Counted from the first letter of the stretch, positions 12,011 to 23,041 are shown. The stretch: DNA of 64,000 nucleotides from Polydactylus sextarius (GCA_016801845.1 CM028925.1:6956501-7020500), one strand, 5' to 3'. Made by a program: numbers and translations. The notes: a model not told the origin generated them from the sequence alone.

Positions 12011-12023
12011 GTTGCCAGGCAAC
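12011..12023. promoter_or_regulatory. Perfect palindromic RFX-type X-box
   Basis: The sequence GTTGCCAGGCAAC has two perfect inverted half-sites, GTTGCC and GGCAAC, separated by 1 bp. RFX-family factors, which drive ciliary and some neural genes, bind inverted half-sites of this kind with 0-3 bp spacing. It lies between a CA tract and a C-rich stretch. The motif match is direct; occupancy is inference. Confidence 0.5.
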
Positions 12024-12380
12024 AGGAGGCAGCACCCCCCCCCCTTTTCCTCTCCCTTCTTCCTCCGCCTCGTCTTTTTCTTTTTATTATATTTTTCTTT
12101 TCGGAAGCTGCCATCAAAGGTGGAAGGAAGAGAAAAGGCGATGGAGAGATCAAGCAAAAGCAATATTTCCCTTCAGTGCTGAATATTTGTTTTTTTTTTC
12201 TGATATTCACTCTGCTGCTTGTCTACGTGAGCCCATGACAATATGTATCGTATCTATTTGTCGTGGGGTTTTGATGCTATTTCTAATTATTGTCAGGATC
12301 CAAGTATGTATTTTTGAAACGTAAAATGTTCCCACTGTTGATGGCGCAAAAGTGAACGAAACTACTTATTAATACAGCCT
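12024..12380. other. Pyrimidine-rich non-coding stretch
   Basis: Contains a C run near 12037, a CT/TTTTC-rich segment to about 12100 and a T run near 12190. The 154-codon plus-strand frame across 11860-12324 is low complexity and translates the CA tract; it shows no domain. Confidence 0.65.
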
Positions 12381-12385
12381 GTGTA

Positions 12386-12464
<79 letters not shown>

Positions 12465-12471
12465 ATATATA
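12381..12471. repeat. Compound (TG)n(TA)n(TG)n microsatellite
   Basis: A GT run, then about 22 AT units (12402-12446), then a second GT run and a short TA tail. The near-symmetric layout around the AT core could extrude as a hairpin or cruciform. It generates spurious Cys-Val / Ile-Tyr frames. Confidence 0.97.
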
Positions 12472-12974
12472 GTTGCAGTCTCACCTACAGTTCGCCTCCC
12501 CTCCACCCCAAATTTCACATTAGTTATTGTGCCGTGTCACAGCTCAGCAGACACTTCAGTCACACACGTCAACATAAACCCTTCCTCATACGTGAACGGA
12601 TGATTGCACCACTCACTGGCCTGGAATTTGTTTTCACTTTTCATCTTGTTTTGGAAATTTGGAAAAAAAAAAAAACCACGACGGCTGTTTGGGGGAAGAA
12701 GTCCACTTCCCCCCCATAAGACTTGTGTGGTAGTTTGATTATGGAGCAGCAGGAGGCTGCTCCATAAAGACCTGGAAATAAGAATAATCTGGCAATAGTG
12801 TTAAAGTACTGCTTATGTCCTTATCAGATCTTGTAGAGAGTCTGTAGATCTGTAGAAGTCTGTGCCTTTGACATATTCATGTATTTGGATGTGGACATGG
12901 CTACATCACCACTTTCCACACACCAATGGGAATTCAGTTTATTTAAGAAAATCCACCCAAATCAATTATCAAAT
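12472..12974. other. Non-coding stretch before the hAT relic
   Basis: Contains an A run (12662-12675) and a short inverted GGAGCAGC...GCTGCTCC pair near 12742-12766. No gene was recognised. Confidence 0.6.
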
Positions 12975-13690
12975 AATAATCTTACTTTTACAATGTCATC
13001 TGGAAGGCTGGCTGTCATTCTGGAGAGGTCATCTCTCAGGGCAAGTGTCTTTGACATCAGGCTTGTGAATGTTGGTAGTAAAGCCCCATAGGTGCATTTA
13101 TCCCCTTGTAAGATGTCGAGTGCTACTGTCAGAGGCTTCGTCTAGATGCAGTGCTCTTGCACAAATAGATGCTCTTTTTCATGTAGGCACATGTTTCCCA
13201 GTTTTACACACAGGCAAAGAAGTGCCTGTGTGTTAAACGCAATCCATATAATAAATGGATTTCTTCAGTCTCTGCTCCAATTATCATATCATAGGTGTGC
13301 TTGCCTCTAATTCTCTTACATGCAGGGGCGGCCTTGTTGTAGTGTAAAGTGGAATTAATCCAGTGAACTGTTACACCCATAAAACTTTTATTATTCACCG
13401 TCCAGATGTCAGCAGTGGTGGAAACATAGTCTGCATCTCCGAGTGCAGCCTTCAAATTAGCGTCCATTATGTCGTATTCTCTCTCAACGTGTCCTGCAAA
13501 TGACTTTCTCTGCAGCAGCTTGATACCACTTTTGGTCGGTATTATTTTGTCTACGATGCGTCAGAATGATTCAGAGTCAACAGTGGAAACGGCCAACATG
13601 TCCTCGACTATATAGTCAGTGATGAGCTTCTTTAGTCCAGCGGCACTAAGTCCTGTCGCTCTTAAGTCTATTTTCACCTGTTTAGCAGGT
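12975..13690 (-). pseudogene. hAT transposase pseudogene (ZBED/Ac-like), internally deleted
   Basis: Minus-strand translation gives a typical hAT transposase catalytic-region start, including YVSTTADIWTVNNKSFMGV and a following CKRIRGKHTYD block. Upstream of it, in frame, is LPAKQVKIDLRATGLSAAG, interrupted by a TGA stop at 13561-13563. Beyond about 13240 the sequence jumps to a more C-terminal hAT block, KPLTVALDILQG followed by YGALLPTFTSLMSKTLALRD, at roughly 13000-13140. More than 100 residues that normally lie between are missing. The gene is dead through a stop and a large deletion. Family membership is clear; the exact subfamily is not. Confidence 0.88.
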
Positions 13691-13692
13691 AA
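13580..13692 (-). repeat. hAT N-terminal segment, repeat unit 1
   Basis: About 112 bp of the transposase coding strand (ending ...EDMLAVSTV), present again at 13991-14102 with roughly a dozen substitutions. Unit 1 is joined to the rest of the hAT gene; unit 2 stands alone inside Harbinger-like sequence. Confidence 0.9.
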
Positions 13693-13760
13693 TCCCTTTA
13701 CTCGTTACTTTAAAAAGTAATCAGATTACAGTAATGCATTACTGCCCATCAGTGACTTGG
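13692..13760. other. Likely hAT subterminal sequence
   Basis: AATCCCTTTACTCGTTACTT and AAAAAGTAATCAGATTACAG, followed by alternating GTAAT/ATTAC motifs. This style of sequence is common near the ends of fish hAT elements. It adjoins the 5' side of the transposase relic. No matching second terminus was located. Confidence 0.4.
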
Positions 13761-13867
13761 TTTTTTAAAGTGTTTTAAAGGCTGATGATAACAACATATA
13801 GCATGTACACAAAGGCTGTGTATTGAGTGGTGTCTCGGCAAAATGTACATGACTTTGTCGAACGTCT

Positions 13868-13990
13868 GGGCCTGTATTCACAAAGAATCCTAGGACTAAA
13901 AGTAGCTCTTAGAAAAATCTTTTTTCTTAGAATTTTCCCTCGGTAAGATGAAAAATTATTCACAAAACATCTTAGGCCTTAAGAGAGCTC
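13868..13990 (+). mobile_element. PIF/Harbinger-like 5' terminus
   Basis: Begins GGGCCTGTATTCACAAAG and continues with repeated CTTAG/CTAAG motifs (AATCCTAGGACTAAAAGTAG, then ACATCTTAGGCCTTAAGAG). The pattern is shared with the minus-strand terminus near 54507 (GGGGTCGTATTTATCAAG...CTTAG). It points toward a Harbinger transposase start at 14172. Assignment rests on the pattern plus the downstream coding fragment. Confidence 0.6.
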
Positions 13991-14102
13991 ACAGTGGAAA
14001 TGGCCAACATGTCCTCAACAATATAGCCAGTGATGAGCTTCTACAGTTCAGCGGCACTAAGTCCTGTCGCTCTTCAGTCTATTTTCACCTGTTTAGCAGG
14101 TA
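13991..14102 (-). repeat. hAT N-terminal segment, repeat unit 2 (inside Harbinger-like element)
   Basis: Second copy of the 112-bp hAT coding segment. It lies exactly between the Harbinger-like terminus and the Harbinger-like leader, with no other hAT sequence around it. This suggests template switching, gene conversion or a local duplication followed by insertion. Confidence 0.85.
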
Positions 14103-14258
14103 AGAGTGAAAAACTGTTTAGAGGAGGGAGAAGATTTTTTTAAGAAGCCTAAGAGCATCTTAAACAGAGAAGATGGTGGAAAGACAGAGAGGAAGGAGAG
14201 ATATTCTCCGCATATTGAACGACAGTGATTTAATAAGACACTACCGCCTTTCTAGTTC
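14103..14258 (+). pseudogene. PIF/Harbinger transposase N-terminal fragment
   Basis: A leader with AAGAAGCCTAAGAGCATCTT leads to an ATG at 14172-14174. The frame reads MVERQRGRRDILRILNDSD and then LIRHYRLS. An R-x-x-x-LRxxNDxDLIRxYRLS pattern is typical of the N terminus of HARBI1-like nucleases. Similarity ends at about 14258 and the catalytic DDE region is absent, so only the 5' tip of the gene remains. Confidence 0.6.
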
Positions 14259-17200
14259 TTTTTTTCTCCATTACGTCCATTGTTTTGGTCGTTCTGCCAA
14301 ATCAAACCACTTTTTACAAGGAGGCCAGCAATCACAGTAATTACTGACAGCTGAGTCTGCATCCACCATTAATATCAAATAGATTAAGTAGTATAATTAG
14401 CAGCATTGCGAGTAAACCTAATGATAAGCAAATCAACATAATAATCAGCGCATGAATGAGGTACGTTCAAACTTTTTGAAGCTGTGTAACAATTGACTTC
14501 ATTCAGTTTCATCATCATGACATAAAATTATTCTCATGATGACACATTTCTTAAAACAGTCTAAGTCCTGTGATCACTTGATTTCACTGTCCATTCATTA
14601 GCAGGAGCACATTTGTTTAAGTAAGACTACTGAACTTCACTCCTACTATCTCTACTATTAACGTATTAGCAGATGATAGAAAATGTCAAAACAGACTTAA
14701 TTTAAAAGCTCTGTAAAACAAGGTCATCAGTATTTTGTCCACCTGGAATTTGGCAAAAAACTGTGAGTGTAAAGATTCATTGAATGGTATTTAAAGCAGA
14801 TAAGAAATCAACAAAGAGCAGCCTTGCATGACTCCCACATGACCCCTAAATGCAAACTGAAGTAGGTGTAAAAGAGGTCGGTTTCCAGCTGGGAGCTCTC
14901 CTTTGATAAGTTAATGTTGTGACCAAAGAGGTCAAGTTATGGTTTCTCAAAATTTAATTTGGCATCTTGAATAAATAGTTCAGTAGTTTTTCCTGATACA
15001 AGGCACTTGGTAGTTTTGGTAGAAAACAAGAAACTTATTACACCTGGAAAAGTTATTTAGTGGGTTGTAAAACCAAAACAGTGAGCTGAAAGATGCTTAA
15101 AATGCTTGATTAGAGATGTAGACGACTGTTGTGTTAATGTATGAGGACCATGCACTATCTGACCCTCTCAGTCTAGCTCTTCTTTCTGGTTTGTCAGAGG
15201 CAAAAAGCTCCACTGTGATAATTCAAGTTAAGTTTAAAAACATTGTTGTCTTGTAGGAGTCTTGAGCTCTCGTCGCGGCAAACTGCAGCCTGTTTTTTTT
15301 TTTTTTTTGAGCTATCCAACGACGAGCCCACAAATCCTCCTCAACAGTTTGACTTTATAATTCATACCAATGGGTGGAAAATTCTTTTAAAAAAAAGTCC
15401 TTTTCTTTTTTTTGCTTTCACCTTGTGAAGTGTGATTTAACAAAGTGGCGGCAGAAAGATGTGCGATATACTTTGATACCGTTTTCTTTCTTCGTCACCT
15501 TCACATTTCCATTTCTAAATGAAAAATATAATTAAAAAAAAAAATAAGAAGAAGAGAGGAGATTGTTCTCCCATTTTCAGTGGTAAAGTAACCCTGGTGC
15601 GTCCTTGAATCTTTGCCAAGACTAATAACAAGCCTTGTTGTCTCTCCATTTGTTTTCCTCATGTCCTCTGCTGCGTCGCGACACAGTTGGAGAGAAATTA
15701 CAGTTGTATTGGGTGCCGCCTGTCACTGTACAAATGTCTGTCATTAATTTCACAGGCAGAAGGCAATTTCAGAGAAGTGGATAAGTTCTGATAATGATGC
15801 GAGCTCTGTTGTGCTGTCAGGTCGAGGGGGGGTAGAGGAGAGAATCATCAGGTCAAATACAAAGTTTGTGTCAACTTTTTATAACAAAAAAATAAAATAA
15901 AATAATAATAACCGTAATGATAGCGGTGTTTAGTCTCATTTCATTTGAAGAACATGAGATGATTTTTTTTGTTGTTGTTGTTGTTTTTGTGGGATAAATT
16001 GACAGAGATAGAAGGGGAAGATATGAATTGTCTCAACGTCGCCTCTGCTCTCTTATGTAGTCGCGTAAATCACCTCAGCGCTCATAAAGAGCTGTCGGCT
16101 GAAATCCGATGTCACTTCCACTTGTTTTTTTTTTTTTTTTTTTTGATTCGTAGCTGTTCGCTCCACCAATGGATCCTCTTCTCTAATAACTTGGCGTGTG
16201 TGATTGCATTAGGGGCCGTGATAAATGTAAAATGGGAGCTCCACGCTGAGTGTATCATTCCAAATTACTCTTCAGACGATGCTAGTTACAGACAGTAAGA
16301 CTGGGAGAAACGCGCTGTTCCTTTTCCATTTTTTTTTTTTTTTTTTTGGAACTGTCTGCGTCACTGAATTGTTATGGCCTTTTCTCCAAACAAAAAGTAA
16401 AACACCCTAAATCTACCACGCTGCTGTCGCTGGGCTGATGAGATTTGCACCTACTCATAGAAAATTTAGTATGGATCCACATGTGATACTAACACTTTCT
16501 ATATATATAAAACATTCAGGAAGTGTTTCTATCTAGACACATCCTCTTAAGTGACACAAAAAGACCCAGAGTGCACTGCAGCTTTTCGTGGTCCATTACC
16601 ATAAACTTACAAGCTAAAGGATTTCACCATTCCCTCATTTATACACCACGAAATTTATTTTAGGAGTTAGCTTTAACTTATAGCCCTGTCACTTCTACTC
16701 AGCCTTTCCCAGCCGTGCGTGACTTTTTATGAACTCCACATTAGCCCATGTGCTAAAATGTGAAATGGTGAAATTTCCCTAAAAAGGACCTATTACTATA
16801 GCTTACATTATCCCCCCCCCACACATCTCAATCCTCTTCCTTCTTTTAAGGTTTCAGCCAAATATCAGACGACTTTTTTTTTTCCTTTCTATGATATAAA
16901 TTCTTTTCATCTCTAGAATTTTTTTTGTCAGCTCTTAACACTTTCCCATTTTCGATATGTCGCCTCAGTGTCTTTCAGTCAGATAAATTTAGAATGTAAG
17001 AACTTTTTCAGTCTGTACAGGAGATGAAACTCTTGATGTGGCGAATAATAAACAAAGAAAACGACAAATCCTCAGGGAGGAACCCAATCTTCAAACTTTA
17101 ACTTTTAAAGTCTCAATTACAATAGTCGAATGTAAAATTATTGTAATTTTCTCACTAATCTCTATAACTAATATTGTGTTGGTAACATCCTCTAATCCAA

Positions 17201-20104
17201 AAAGTCCACGACAAGAACCAGATGGAGTGTTAGCGAAGTGAATACCAATCAGCTGACCACATTTTAAAGTGCTTATCTCCAAAACCAGGTGTTAATGGGA
17301 AGGAAGGAAAGGAGAAAGGAAGGGGGGGGTGACTATAATCAAGGGTGTTTCACATTCTACAGACCAAAGCTACATATACACTATATGGTGGTGGTCATTA
17401 GTGGAAAAACATGAAGAACAGTCAGAGTTTGGGAATATTTGGTGGTAGGTGGTTTTTTTTTTTTTTTTGCCTATTTTCTTGATCTTCTCACCTTCTTCAG
17501 CTCCGGGTGCGATGTCCTTAGCTCAGCATATACAATAAATAATCCATTACACATAGGCAACTTTTATAGACAACCAAAAATAAAAAAAGGCGCCGCAGCG
17601 TGTCCGGATGGCGCCACCGACCCATCGCTGCCGCCATCGTGCATTTTAATTGGCTGTAAGTGCAAAGAACAAGCGTGACGGCGCAGAGTCAAAGTTGAAG
17701 CGCTCCAGTGGGCCCGTCTGCCGAGCAGCACGGCGGCTTTCCTCTCTCCACCGCTTGGCAAATCTACAGGCCTGACAAAACCTTATTAGGTGGCTCCTAC
17801 TGTACATCACTACAATATGTGTGTATGGGTATGTGATTTTTGCGCCGCTGACCAGGGAAGCCTTATTTGACCAATTAAAGCAGGATGTACTCGCCGTGTG
17901 CATGTGTCTGCCGTGTGGGTGTGAAAATATTTAGAATCCTCCTGACACCCAATTAGAGAGCAGCCCGACATGACCTCCAACTTCAAGAGACACGAAAAAG
18001 CTCACTTGAAACAACAACTTGGAACTGCTTGACAAAATGGCTCCACTAATGAGCGCCCGTAAACACAACTTTATTCTTGCTGATTGGTATTTAAAAGAAT
18101 GAAAAGACTAAAGTCTGTGTGCGTGTGTGCACGTGAGCGTGCATGCGTGACACACAATATATGGCTTTAATTACCATGCATGCATAATGAATGCACAGGG
18201 ACTGGTCATTGTACCAGTACTTGACTGCTGTTTTGAATATATACAGTATTCTCAGGATGTAATATTGAATATTAATATTGCCGCTCTTCGTCTTCAGTTA
18301 TTACTAATTTAACGTTGAACATATTCACCCTGGCTGAAGGTAACAGCTGATTTATTTGTCTGGGGTTTGTTGACCACAGCTTTGTGCAGCTCCAATAGAA
18401 ACTTTTGAAGGCTGAGTGAAGAAAACCACAGTATCCACGGTTTGATTGCTACTATACACTAACTGAAAGGATGGTGGTTTACTCCCGGGTTCTCCAGTCC
18501 ACAACTTTAAAGTTGGAAACTTCCCATGGGAAGTTTGACATTTGCCTCCGGTCGCCATGTCAACGTTGTGCGCCTTGCGGTTAAAAGCTCCGTTGGTCTT
18601 AAAGAGTCACCTTTAATTTGCTTGCGTTCTTTCAATTCAACTTTCAATCATTTGTCGAGTGACTCGGTTTGACGCCGAGGCCACTTTGATTACATTTAAA
18701 GTTGCTATTTTAGCTGACGTGTACATTGTTACCCACGCAACTTTTATATTGTCACCAAAAAAGTGGATGGGGAAAAAAAAAAGAAAAGAAAAATGTCCTT
18801 TATTGTGCTGGGAGTCAGCCTCTTCCTTTTCCTCCTCCAGAAGTGATGAAATTGGAAATGAATCGAACTCTCCCGGAACCATGAGATAAACTTAGTGATC
18901 TGGACGCAGCGCCAGCTCAAGCCTCACCCCTCCCTCCTTCTTCCCTCCTCTCTCCTCTCTGGTCTGGACGTTCCTACTCCGATTGATCGTGCTCATGAAA
19001 AACGAACCAAACTCGTGATCAAAGCGGCCGTGGGAGTTCCCATGGCCACGGTCTTCACATCACAGACGAGGAGCGGGTCTGCGGGAAGGAGGGAGGGGAG
19101 GAGGAGGACTGTGGTTGGGGGTGGAGGATGAAACGGAATATGAAACAGTCAAGTGGAGATCAACTCTGCTGATCCTGCTTTTTGATCTCCGACTCCTGAA
19201 CGTGTACATATATATATTTATATATATGATTCCGCATGAGCGTGACGGCGTCGCATGTGTCTATCAGCTCCACATACACAAACACAACTGTACTTATGCG
19301 GATCATTTCTTTTTTTTTTTTTTTCCACATCCATTTCCTCTACACCATCAGTCCCCCACCCATGTATCAAAACACATTTTGAGTCTTGCTTTCTGTACTT
19401 AAAATGCAAATTGTTTTGGACGCTCACCACAAAATCAGGGGATTTATATGTACAATATGCAACTTTTCACCTTGAGGCGGCGTATTGTTAGCATATCCGA
19501 AACCATAAAGTCATCACAAAAAGCTGATGGGGGGTGGGAGGGTGAGGGGTTTGTTGTGAGCGCATCTGCAAGTGAAATGTTTTTTTTTTTTCCTCCAGCG
19601 CACTTCTGACTAACATGCAGCCCTGCTGTTGTTTAGGAGCGGCATGTTCAGTGTGTATTTATTGTTCGTTTAATGAGGGAAAAAAAAGAAGAAAACAATT
19701 AATTCCTATTATTAATTATCTAATTATGAAAACGTGCATATTGACTCATCATATTCTTTTGCGGGTCCAGATATTCAAGACACAAAAGAGGCCGTGTCGC
19801 TGTAATTAATCAAGCTTTTATTAAATAAGCTATAAAGCGATGTATGTAAGGACACACACACATGCACAACAACAAAAAGCTGATTGAATCCATACCCTGC
19901 ACATCATTGTGACAAAACACACACACTGTGTCTACACACACGCAAACACACACTGTGCTTAATTATTTGAGTGCTCCAACTTTGCTGACCGACCACTTTT
20001 TCAATCAACCTGTGCCGTCCCAGCAGTCACCCACCCCTCACCCTCCCCCTGTGCGCCCAATCCATCAAATCTTGCCGGGTGTCTGGTGGTTGTAGTGCGA
20101 GCCC
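14259..20104. other. Long unique non-coding stretch
   Basis: No gene supported. It carries many T runs (near 15293, 16124, 16330, 17453, 19311) and a CpG-richer unique block at about 17580-17960. Two palindromes near 18.5 kb are listed separately. Short TATA-type repeats occur near 19207. The remaining frames are short and unrecognised. Confidence 0.6.
18503..18536. promoter_or_regulatory. Twin palindromes with an EBF/COE-type site
   Basis: Two perfect palindromes lie side by side: AACTTTAAAGTT at 18503-18514 and AAACTTCCCATGGGAAGTTT at 18517-18536. The core TTCCCATGGGAA matches the TTCCCNNGGGAA consensus bound by EBF (COE) factors. The match is exact; function is inference. Confidence 0.5.
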
Positions 20105-20145
20105 CACACACACACACACACACACACACCCACACACACACCCAC
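20105..20145. repeat. Interrupted (CA)n microsatellite
   Basis: CA run with CCC interruptions followed by CCACC units. Confidence 0.95.
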
Positions 20146-20525
20146 CACCCAACCTCCTCCCACCAAGTCAATAAAAACACAGATGATTACAAAAGGGGAT
20201 TATAATTAGTTAGAAGCGATTTCCAAAGTGTTATTTGTCATCTCGGTTTGGGACCGCTGATGCCCCACGGGAGACTGCAGGTCTCACTCTCCCATTTTTT
20301 AAATTTTTTTTCATTTTATTTGATGAGCATATTCATAAAGTTGTCAAAAAGAATAAAGCAATTAGAAAGAAATGCTTTATAGCAAAAAAAAAATCAAACC
20401 ATATAAATAGATGAGAATTATCACACCGCTAATGAGAAAAGTTGTCAGACATGACAGACAGTCATAGAAATTGAGTTTTAAAAAGCTTCACTTGTTTGCA
20501 TTTACATGTAAACTGTGTGTTTAGA
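20146..20525. other. Unique stretch preceding the 782-bp element
   Basis: Contains a compact unique segment (20165-20290) with GGATTATAATTAGTTAGAAG and a GGTCTCACTCTCCC run, then A/T-rich filler. No gene was recognised. The first part is plausible regulatory sequence by composition only. Confidence 0.45.
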
Positions 20526-21307
20526 TTAGCAGTGCAACGGATCACAAAAGTCACGGTTCGGATCATTTTTTAGTTCAGAAAAAAGGGGGAAAAAATAGCC
20601 CATAATAACAAGACGAATGCTTTCAATTGATTTTTTGGAACACTTCAAAACATTTGCCCATCGACTATTTAGAAAAAAAAAACACTAATGAAATCTTTGA
20701 TCTCAAGATGTCCATATATGAAAAATAAAGTGCAATATGGGGCATTACATCTTAAAAAAACTAAAAGCAAAAAAAAAAAAAAAAGACAGCAAGGCATACC
20801 AGAATTTACAACTTCAAATTCTTATATATAAAACTTTTAAATCCTTCTCCATGAGGGAGTATGGCCTTAAGGGCCATTAATCCTCCCTTTATGTAAGTAC
20901 GTACGTCCATTCCTAACGTCAGACCTTTCACCCTCCCCATGCACACTTTATGTAGGCATGGTTGTTAACACATCCACTAGAGGGCAGTGAGTGCAGAGTT
21001 CTGAACAATAACAAACATGGCGACGATGAAGATGATCACAGCGCACATTATAAGGAAGCCATGAAAAGAGGCAGCGCTGTAGACGGTGGTGGTTTGTGTG
21101 GACGGAGATGTCCTCGGGGCACTTGAGCTAAACTGTGCAACACAACACTGCCCCGAGGGTTTCCGGTGGTATTACTCCATTTGCTGCGTACTGCTACGTG
21201 AACATACAACCAGCATTTTGAAATAATCAACCAATCATCGCGCTCCTGAATAAAGCACAGCCAATTCGTTTGGATCACAGTTCAGCCGTGATCCGTTGCA
21301 GTACTAA
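20526..21307. mobile_element. Terminal-inverted-repeat DNA element, 782 bp
   Basis: Left end TTAGCAGTGCAACGGATCAC. Right end in reverse complement TTAGTACTGCAACGGATCAC, an 18/20 match. The 6-mer TTTAGA directly abuts both ends (20520-20525 and 21308-21313). If the boundaries are shifted by 2 bp at the left, an 8-bp duplication with one mismatch (TTTAGATT/TTTAGATC) results, which would suit hAT. It has no transposase frame, so it is non-autonomous. It carries a strong CTCF-core match at 20974-20988. Confidence 0.82.
20974..20988 (+). promoter_or_regulatory. CTCF core-motif match within the transposon
   Basis: CCACTAGAGGGCAGT fits the 15-position CTCF core CCASYAGRKGGCRSY at every position. 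It lies inside the 782-bp element, so a site may have been carried in by transposition. Binding cannot be inferred from sequence alone. Confidence 0.5.
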
Positions 21308-21947
21308 TTTAGATCAATACCGCAAACGATTGCTAATACGTTTTGACCCAGCTCCAGTCTCAGTCCTTCCTTTTAGTTTTTGAAATAAAAAACTCTTTGG
21401 GTCGACCAAAGTGTCGCATCAAAGGAAGCTTGGAGGGGAAATAATATTGTATGCTAATAGAAGAGAGAGCTCATGGGAGCCTCGGCTTAAATTCAGCAGA
21501 CAGAGAACTAATTTTGTTTCAGAATGCCTATTAATCAAACCCAAACACCCAAGCATTATGTGATCTCAAAGGCAGAGCTCCATCAGTATTCATGCATCAG
21601 CGCATGTAATAAGCATAGGCCCCTGCAGGACAGTCGGCCGGTCGCCGGAAACATCACTAAATCATGCGTGATAATCAAGATATCAAGATAAAAAGGCAAA
21701 GGTTGGCTTTATTGACCACTTAAAATAATAGATGTGTGTTATTGTGCTTTTGCAACAGACACCCGATGTTAATAAATGTCTGCATTCTTCTGGTAATAAT
21801 CGGCTCAACAGGCTGTGATCATTAATATGGATCTGAGAGCAACTCACGTATGAAGATGACACATTAAACTCACATTAGATGACGGCTGTTTGTTGTGAAC
21901 TAAGCTTTCTACTTTGAAATAAGTCTTTGTATAGTAACAGAGTGATA
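21308..21947. other. Unique non-coding stretch
   Basis: No gene. The part at about 21470-21845 is free of simple repeats, with ATTAATCAAAC, GCATTATGTGAT, GGTAATAATCGG and CATTAATATGG motifs. It is a weak candidate for a developmental regulatory element. Confidence 0.4.
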
Positions 21948-22290
21948 ATACTTCCCTACTGTACTTAAGTATAGTAGGGAAGTATAATTAAAGGGGGATT
22001 AAAGGAGATATTTTATATATAGCATAAAGACTCAAGACTTTGTCCATGAAGACTGTTGGAGGCTCCATGTTTTAAAGTGCTAGATACACTTCATAATATT
22101 CTTCTTTTACTTTCATTAGCTAAGTACCTTTAATTATAGATTGATTGTCATACTGTCGTACTTTAAATACTCGATAGTTTGAGACTTTTACTTGAGTATC
22201 ATTCTAGTCTGTGACTTGATCTTCTGCTAAAGTCATGTACTTTTTTTACAGAGTATTTTTACTTTCAGGTACTTGACACAACCCTGATAG
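21948..22290 (-). mobile_element. Degenerate DNA-transposon-like repeat headed by a palindrome
   Basis: Read on the minus strand it begins near CAGGGTTGTGTCAAGTACC and is dense in ACTTTTACTT / CTCAAGTA / AGTACTTTA-type words. That vocabulary is characteristic of a widespread fish non-autonomous DNA element. The other boundary is the 38-bp near-palindrome at 21948-21985. No target duplication was found; classification is from word content. Confidence 0.45.
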
Positions 22291-22527
22291 AAATCACAGC
22301 GCGAGACAGAAAACGCAACGTCCCACTTCTCGCAGCGAAGTTGGACTCATCTTTGATGAATTTCACATTTCACTTCTAATACTCGGCAGTCTCGGTGCGA
22401 GCCAGTTAAAAAAAGAAAAAAACTAAAAAATTAAAACTTTCACGTGGAGAAGATTGCTGGAAACTCTCTTCAGTGAATTTTATGCATAAACCACCCTGAT
22501 GTGTTGTAGCACATCTCTCTCTCACTC

Positions 22528-22530
<3 letters not shown>

Positions 22531-22568
<38 letters not shown>
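22531..22568. repeat. (GT)19 microsatellite
   Basis: Pure GT run, followed about 20 bp later by an A run (22588-22606). Confidence 0.97.
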
Positions 22569-22569
<1 letters not shown>

Positions 22570-22606
22570 GGTGTTTGAACTGCCAAGAAAAAAAAAAAAA
22601 AAAAAA

Positions 22607-23006
22607 CGATTACACAAACTAATGAAAGTTGGATGGAAAATTTGAATGCTTATGTTATGACTGGTTGCAAATGTATTTTTGTTTTGATATCATGTATAAT
22701 CAGTGTGCAATAAAAAAAAAGTTAGCAGACAGATAAGACAGGCTGTCACACATTATAACCAGACGACAAGCTATCATCATGTTCTCCACTGTGGAATTAG
22801 GTTGAATTAGTGTGAAATGAGAAGAAACTTGTGTCGAGGAGGGAAGGGGTAGAGAGAGAAAAAGAAAGGAATAAAAATAGAGTTTTATCTTTTCAAAAAA
22901 TAAAAAAAATAATGTGGAGGCCTGGAAGCACATGTGGCCTGGGATCAGGGGGGTTAAGTGTACTCAACGGGTTCGACCACATGGGTAATTGACCCAGACC
23001 TGGTGA

Positions 23007-23008
<2 letters not shown>
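22607..23008. other. A/T-rich non-coding stretch
   Basis: Nothing recognised. The 77-codon minus-strand frame here reflects A/T-rich composition. Confidence 0.65.

Positions 23009-23040
<32 letters not shown>
23009..23040. repeat. (GT)16 microsatellite
   Basis: Pure GT run. Confidence 0.97.

Positions 23041-23041
<1 letters not shown>

Noticed and set aside
11860..12324. 154-codon plus-strand frame, the longest in the window
   Set aside because: Low-complexity Ser/Leu/Phe and His-Thr runs across CT-rich and CA-rich DNA; no domain.
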